The notes under the pieces: model-generated
What the model was told of the DNA's origin: nothing
Seen by the model: only the letters and a program-made list of their open reading frames with translations
The model's database searches: none
Shown here: positions 61,277 to 64,000 of the stretch, piece by piece
Position numbering within the stretch: the first letter of the stretch is position 1
How the letters are laid out: every line of letters starts with the position of its first letter
Source of the DNA: Actinoallomurus sp963736325
Lineage (GTDB): Bacteria > Actinomycetota > Actinomycetes > Streptosporangiales > Streptosporangiaceae
Assembly: GCA_963736325.1 (NCBI GenBank)
Contig: CAVTOG010000015.1
Coordinates: 372,001-436,000 of the forward strand
Direction of reading: 5' to 3'
DNA length: 64,000 bases
Made by a program: the position numbers and the translations under genes

Positions 61277-62140
61277 ATGAACGACGAGGCCGGTTTCTAC
61301 GCTTCACCTGGAGTGATGACGGCACTGGCCGGCGAGCCGCGGCTGATGGACGGGCTGCCCGGTGACGCGGACGGGTTGTGCGGGGTGTCCAAGGGGCTGA
61401 TCGTGCACGAGTTCGCCGCGGAGGCGTACGGGGTGACGGATGCCGCCGTACGGGTCGAGGAGGTCGAGACCAGGCCGGCGCGGGACATCGTCGGCGGGAT
61501 CGCGCGGATCGACCCGCGGCCGCTCGCGGAGGCGCGCGAGCCGGGGCACCGGATGATCGGGAACTGCCGCCAGTTCACCGTCCTCACCTGCGCGCTGCTG
61601 CGCCGCGCGGGGATCCCGGCGCGGGCGCGTGCCGGGTTCGGCGGCTATTTCGGAGACGGCTGGACCGACCACTGGGTTCTGGAGCGGCTCCACGACGGCC
61701 GCTGGATCCGTACGGACCCGCAGATCGACGACGTGTTCTCCGAGATGCTCGGCATCGACTTCGACCCCCTCGACATGCCCGAGGGGCTGTTCCTGACCGG
61801 CGCGGAGGCGTGGCTGCGGTGCCGGCGGGGCGAGGAAGACCCGGCGCGGTTCGGGATCGGGGACATGCACGGCCTGTGGTTCGTCGCCGGCAACGTCGTA
61901 CGGGACCTGGCGGCGCTGAACAAGGTCGAGCTGCTCCCGTGGGACGTCTGGGGCCTGATGGACACGGACGTCGGCGAGACCGAGGACGCACGCACCGCCC
62001 TCCTCAACGAGGTCGCCACCGCGGCCACCACCCGAACCCTCACCGAACGCCGCCGCCTCTACGATCGCGACGGCCTCCGCGTGCCCGGCACGGTACGGAG
62101 CCACCGCTTCCAGCGGGACGTCCCGCTGGCGACCGCGTAA
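61277..62140 (+). CDS. transglutaminase-like superfamily protein
   Basis: A 287-residue protein with the papain-like transglutaminase triad in order: Cys in GNCRQFTVL (about residue 97), His in WTDHWVLERL and Asp in IRTDPQIDD. Such proteins act as cysteine peptidases or amidases; the actual substrate here is unknown. GAGGAG precedes the ATG at 61277. It follows the kinase-like gene by 42 bases and ends 2 bases before the MerR gene, so it should be co-transcribed with both. Confidence 0.88.
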   Translation: MNDEAGFYASPGVMTALAGEPRLMDGLPGDADGLCGVSKGLIVHEFAAEAYGVTDAAVRVEEVETRPARDIVGGIARIDPRPLAEAREPGHRMIGNCRQFTVLTCALLRRAGIPARARAGFGGYFGDGWTDHWVLERLHDGRWIRTDPQIDDVFSEMLGIDFDPLDMPEGLFLTGAEAWLRCRRGEEDPARFGIGDMHGLWFVAGNVVRDLAALNKVELLPWDVWGLMDTDVGETEDARTALLNEVATAATTRTLTERRRLYDRDGLRVPGTVRSHRFQRDVPLATA

Positions 62141-62142
62141 CC

Positions 62143-62973
62143 ATGTTCGGGATCGGAGACTTCGCCCGCCACGGCCGGGTGTCCGTGCGCATGCTGCGCC
62201 ACTACGACAAGATCGGGCTGCTACGGCCCGCCCGCGTCGAGACCGACACCGGCTACCGCTTCTACGAGGCCGCCCAGCTTGCCCGCCTGAACCGCATCAT
62301 CGCCCTCAAGGACCTGGGATTCACCCTCCAGCAGGTCCAGACGATCCTGGACGAGCGGGTGAGCGTGGACGAACTCCGGGGGATGCTCCGGCTACGACAG
62401 ACCGAGCTGGCCGCCATGATCGAGGCCGACACCGCCCGGCTGGCCGGCGTCGAGGCGAGGCTGGAGTCGATCGAACGCGAGGACGGCATTCCCCCGGACG
62501 ACGTCGTGATCAAGAGCATCCCGCCGGTACGGGTAGCGGAACTGACCGGCATCGCCAGGAGCTACGCGCCCGAGGACATCGGCCCGATCATCCAGCCGCT
62601 CTACCCGGAACTGACCGGCAGACTCACCCGAGCGGGCCTGCCCCCGGCCGGCCCCGCCATCGCGTACTACGAGAACGCCCCGAACGACGACGCCAAGATC
62701 GTGGTGCACGCCGCGATACCGGTGACCGCAGAGCCGGGCGCGGCCCACGACTTCACGATCGTCGACCTCCCCGCGATCCCGTCCGCCGCCACGATCGTGC
62801 ACCGAGGCCCGATGGCCGACGTCATGCCCACCGGACAGGCACTCGCCCACTGGATCGAAGCCCACGGCCACCACAGCACCGGATACGCCCGCGAGCTCTA
62901 CCTCGCCTACTGCCCGACCGACACCCCTGACCACTGGGTAACCGAACTCCAGGAACCGATCACCCCGGCCTGA
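62143..62973 (+). CDS. MerR-family transcriptional regulator with GyrI-like effector domain
   Basis: A 276-residue regulator. The N-terminus is a MerR winged helix (GIGDFARHGRVSVRMLRHYD, then TGYRFYEAAQLARLNRI), then the dimerisation coiled coil (about residues 75-110, RLRQTELAAMIEADTARL). The C-terminal ~150 residues resemble a GyrI/effector-binding domain that senses small molecules (VAELTGIARSYAPEDIG, IAYYENAPNDDAKI, YLAYCPTD), as in BmrR/TipA-type multidrug sensors. It starts 2 bases after the transglutaminase stop and ends the operon. Family members often control nearby genes in response to ligands. Confidence 0.9.
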   Translation: MFGIGDFARHGRVSVRMLRHYDKIGLLRPARVETDTGYRFYEAAQLARLNRIIALKDLGFTLQQVQTILDERVSVDELRGMLRLRQTELAAMIEADTARLAGVEARLESIEREDGIPPDDVVIKSIPPVRVAELTGIARSYAPEDIGPIIQPLYPELTGRLTRAGLPPAGPAIAYYENAPNDDAKIVVHAAIPVTAEPGAAHDFTIVDLPAIPSAATIVHRGPMADVMPTGQALAHWIEAHGHHSTGYARELYLAYCPTDTPDHWVTELQEPITPA

Positions 62974-62981
62974 CCCCAGGC

Positions 62982-63000
62982 CGACCGTCCAAGCCGGTCG
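62982..63000. terminator. short hairpin between convergent MerR and CoxG genes
   Basis: cgaccg at 62982-62987 pairs with cggtcg at 62994/62995-63000 across a small loop, within the 47-base gap between convergent genes. The stem is weak. Confidence 0.35.
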
Positions 63001-63020
63001 AGCACCGGCGGTGGATTGGG

Positions 63021-63809
63021 TCAGGCGTCCGGCTTGCGGCCGTGCAGGCGGGCCCACAGGCGCTTGAAGATGCCCACGATCATGACCTTGAGCAGCGTTG
63101 ACGCCTTGATCGCGCCGGCTGGCTCGTCGGACGTGGTGGCTGGTTTCGGGGAGGCGGCCTTCGCGGCGGCGGCCTCGGTCGCGGGTGTGGGAGCAGCCGG
63201 TTCCGTGGCCGAGGTGGGCTTCGCGGTGCCGGTCGGCGTGGGTGGGGCATCGGCCGCAGCGGCGTCCGCCTCTGCCACGGGCGCGGCGGTTTCGGGGGCG
63301 GCGGGGGCTTCTACGGCGGGTGTGGTGGCGGCGGGTGCTTCGGCGGCTTCGGCCGTAGGCTCGGCGGCCTCGATGCGTTCGCGGACTCGTTTGGCCAGGT
63401 CGCCGACCATACGGCCGGACACATCCGCCATGATGCCGCGGCCGAACTGGGCGAGTTTGCCGGAGATCGTGAGGTCCGTCTGCAACAGCACGCTCGCGCC
63501 GGTCTCGGTGGCTTCCACGCGCATCGTCGCGGTCGCTTTCGCCGTGCCGGAGCCGCGGGAGTCCTTGCCCTCGGCGAGCAGGACCGCCACCCGTGCCTTC
63601 TCGTCCAGTTCGGTGATCTTGGCGGTGCCGGTGAAGGCGGCCGTCACCGGGCCCAGCTTGATCTTCACCTTGCCCTTGTACGTGTCGTCGCCGAGGTCTT
63701 CGGTCAGTTCGGCGCCGGGGAAGCAGGTGGCGACGTTGTGCGGGTTGCGCAGGAACTCGAACACCCGATCCGGGTCGGCGTTCACGTCGAATGAGTTCTC
63801 TATGAGCAT
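63021..63809 (-). CDS. CoxG-like SRPBCC-family protein (carbon monoxide dehydrogenase subunit G type)
   Basis: A 262-residue protein. Residues 1-145 are an SRPBCC/CoxG domain (IENSFDVNADPDRVFEFLRNPHNVATCFPGAE, KVKIKLGPVTAAFTG, ISGKLAQFGRGIM). A long Ala/Pro/Thr-rich linker (about residues 150-235) follows, ending in a hydrophobic, basic helix (ASTLLKVMIVGIFKRLW) that probably touches the membrane. CoxG proteins work with molybdenum hydroxylases of the CO dehydrogenase type at the membrane. Its ATG overlaps the stop of the upstream hydroxylase large subunit gene by one base (TGATG), and AAGGA is the RBS. This is flanking metabolism rather than PKS function. Confidence 0.9.
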   Translation of the reverse strand: MLIENSFDVNADPDRVFEFLRNPHNVATCFPGAELTEDLGDDTYKGKVKIKLGPVTAAFTGTAKITELDEKARVAVLLAEGKDSRGSGTAKATATMRVEATETGASVLLQTDLTISGKLAQFGRGIMADVSGRMVGDLAKRVRERIEAAEPTAEAAEAPAATTPAVEAPAAPETAAPVAEADAAAADAPPTPTGTAKPTSATEPAAPTPATEAAAAKAASPKPATTSDEPAGAIKASTLLKVMIVGIFKRLWARLHGRKPDA

Positions 63810-64000
63810 CAGGGTCCTTCTTCCGGGGTAAGTTGCGGCCCGCCGCCGGCGTAGATCGCGTCGACGATCCTGGCAGGTGTGACGGGAGCCCGGGTCACCC
63901 GCGCGCGGAACGGCCGCAGGGCGTCCTCCACGGCGTTCGCGATGGCGGCGGGGGCCGGGATCGTGCCTCCCTCGCCGGCGCCCTTGACGCCGAGAGGGTT
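63809..64000 (-). CDS. molybdenum hydroxylase (CO/aldehyde/xanthine dehydrogenase) large subunit, C-terminal end, partial
   Basis: The last 63 codons of a reverse-strand gene that continues beyond the window. The visible tail starts NPLGVKGAGEGGTIP and continues AIANAVEDALRPF. The GVKGxGExG motif and the following helix are characteristic of the C-terminal active-site region of CoxL/xanthine dehydrogenase molybdopterin subunits, where the Glu is the catalytic base. Its stop overlaps the CoxG-like start. A fragment this short cannot separate CO dehydrogenase from aldehyde or xanthine dehydrogenases. Confidence 0.85.
   Translation of the reverse strand, partial: NPLGVKGAGEGGTIPAPAAIANAVEDALRPFRARVTRAPVTPARIVDAIYAGGGPQLTPEEGP

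Overview
The window is very GC-rich with strong third-position GC bias, and its genes are typical of a filamentous actinomycete. Gene content alone does not let me name the genus. About 56 kb of the 64 kb is one cis-AT modular type I polyketide synthase (PKS) locus. The last 7 kb is ordinary-looking chromosomal flank.

Layout. Positions 1-37302 hold three co-directional PKS genes. The first is cut off at its 5' end by the window edge and carries modules labelled A-E here. The second, a one-module gene, carries F. The third carries G and H and ends in a fused hotdog-fold thioesterase. Positions 37381-40745 hold a four-gene extender-unit cassette: FkbH-like HAD protein, discrete ACP, 3-hydroxyacyl-CoA dehydrogenase and acyl-CoA dehydrogenase. 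Positions 40780-55904 hold two further PKS genes. The first starts with a loading module whose ketosynthase has Ala in place of the active-site Cys, followed by a fully reducing module 1. The second carries module 2, with a degenerate dehydratase and an odd Gly/Ala-rich insertion. A small reverse-strand gene and a type II thioesterase follow (56255-57645). Then come a reverse-strand alpha/beta hydrolase and SAM methyltransferase, and a forward operon of CGNR regulator, APH-like kinase, transglutaminase-like protein and MerR regulator. The window ends in a reverse-strand CoxG-like protein and the tail of a molybdenum hydroxylase large subunit.

How it works together (inference). Synthesis probably starts at the 40780 gene, where decarboxylation of methylmalonyl-ACP would give a propionyl starter. 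It continues through the 50250 gene, then through modules on the 5'-truncated gene and possibly others upstream, then F, G and H, and ends at the hotdog domain. None of A-H has a DH or ER, and every KR keeps its catalytic residues, so this part of the chain should be a polyhydroxylated, mostly polypropionate chain. ATs carry YASH (methylmalonyl) except those in modules B, 1 and 2, which carry HAFH. KRs in A, D, F and H have A2 fingerprints, those in B, C, E and G have A1 fingerprints, and those in 1 and 2 have the B-type LDD motif. The cassette has no O-methyltransferase, so it may supply hydroxymalonyl-ACP rather than methoxymalonyl-ACP.

The most unusual points are the C-terminal hotdog thioesterase fusion, the Cys-to-Ala loading KS, the cassette lacking a methyltransferase, the 72-residue glycine-zipper-like insertion in module 2, and a 7-of-7 match between KS sequence class and the stereotype of the KR upstream of it.
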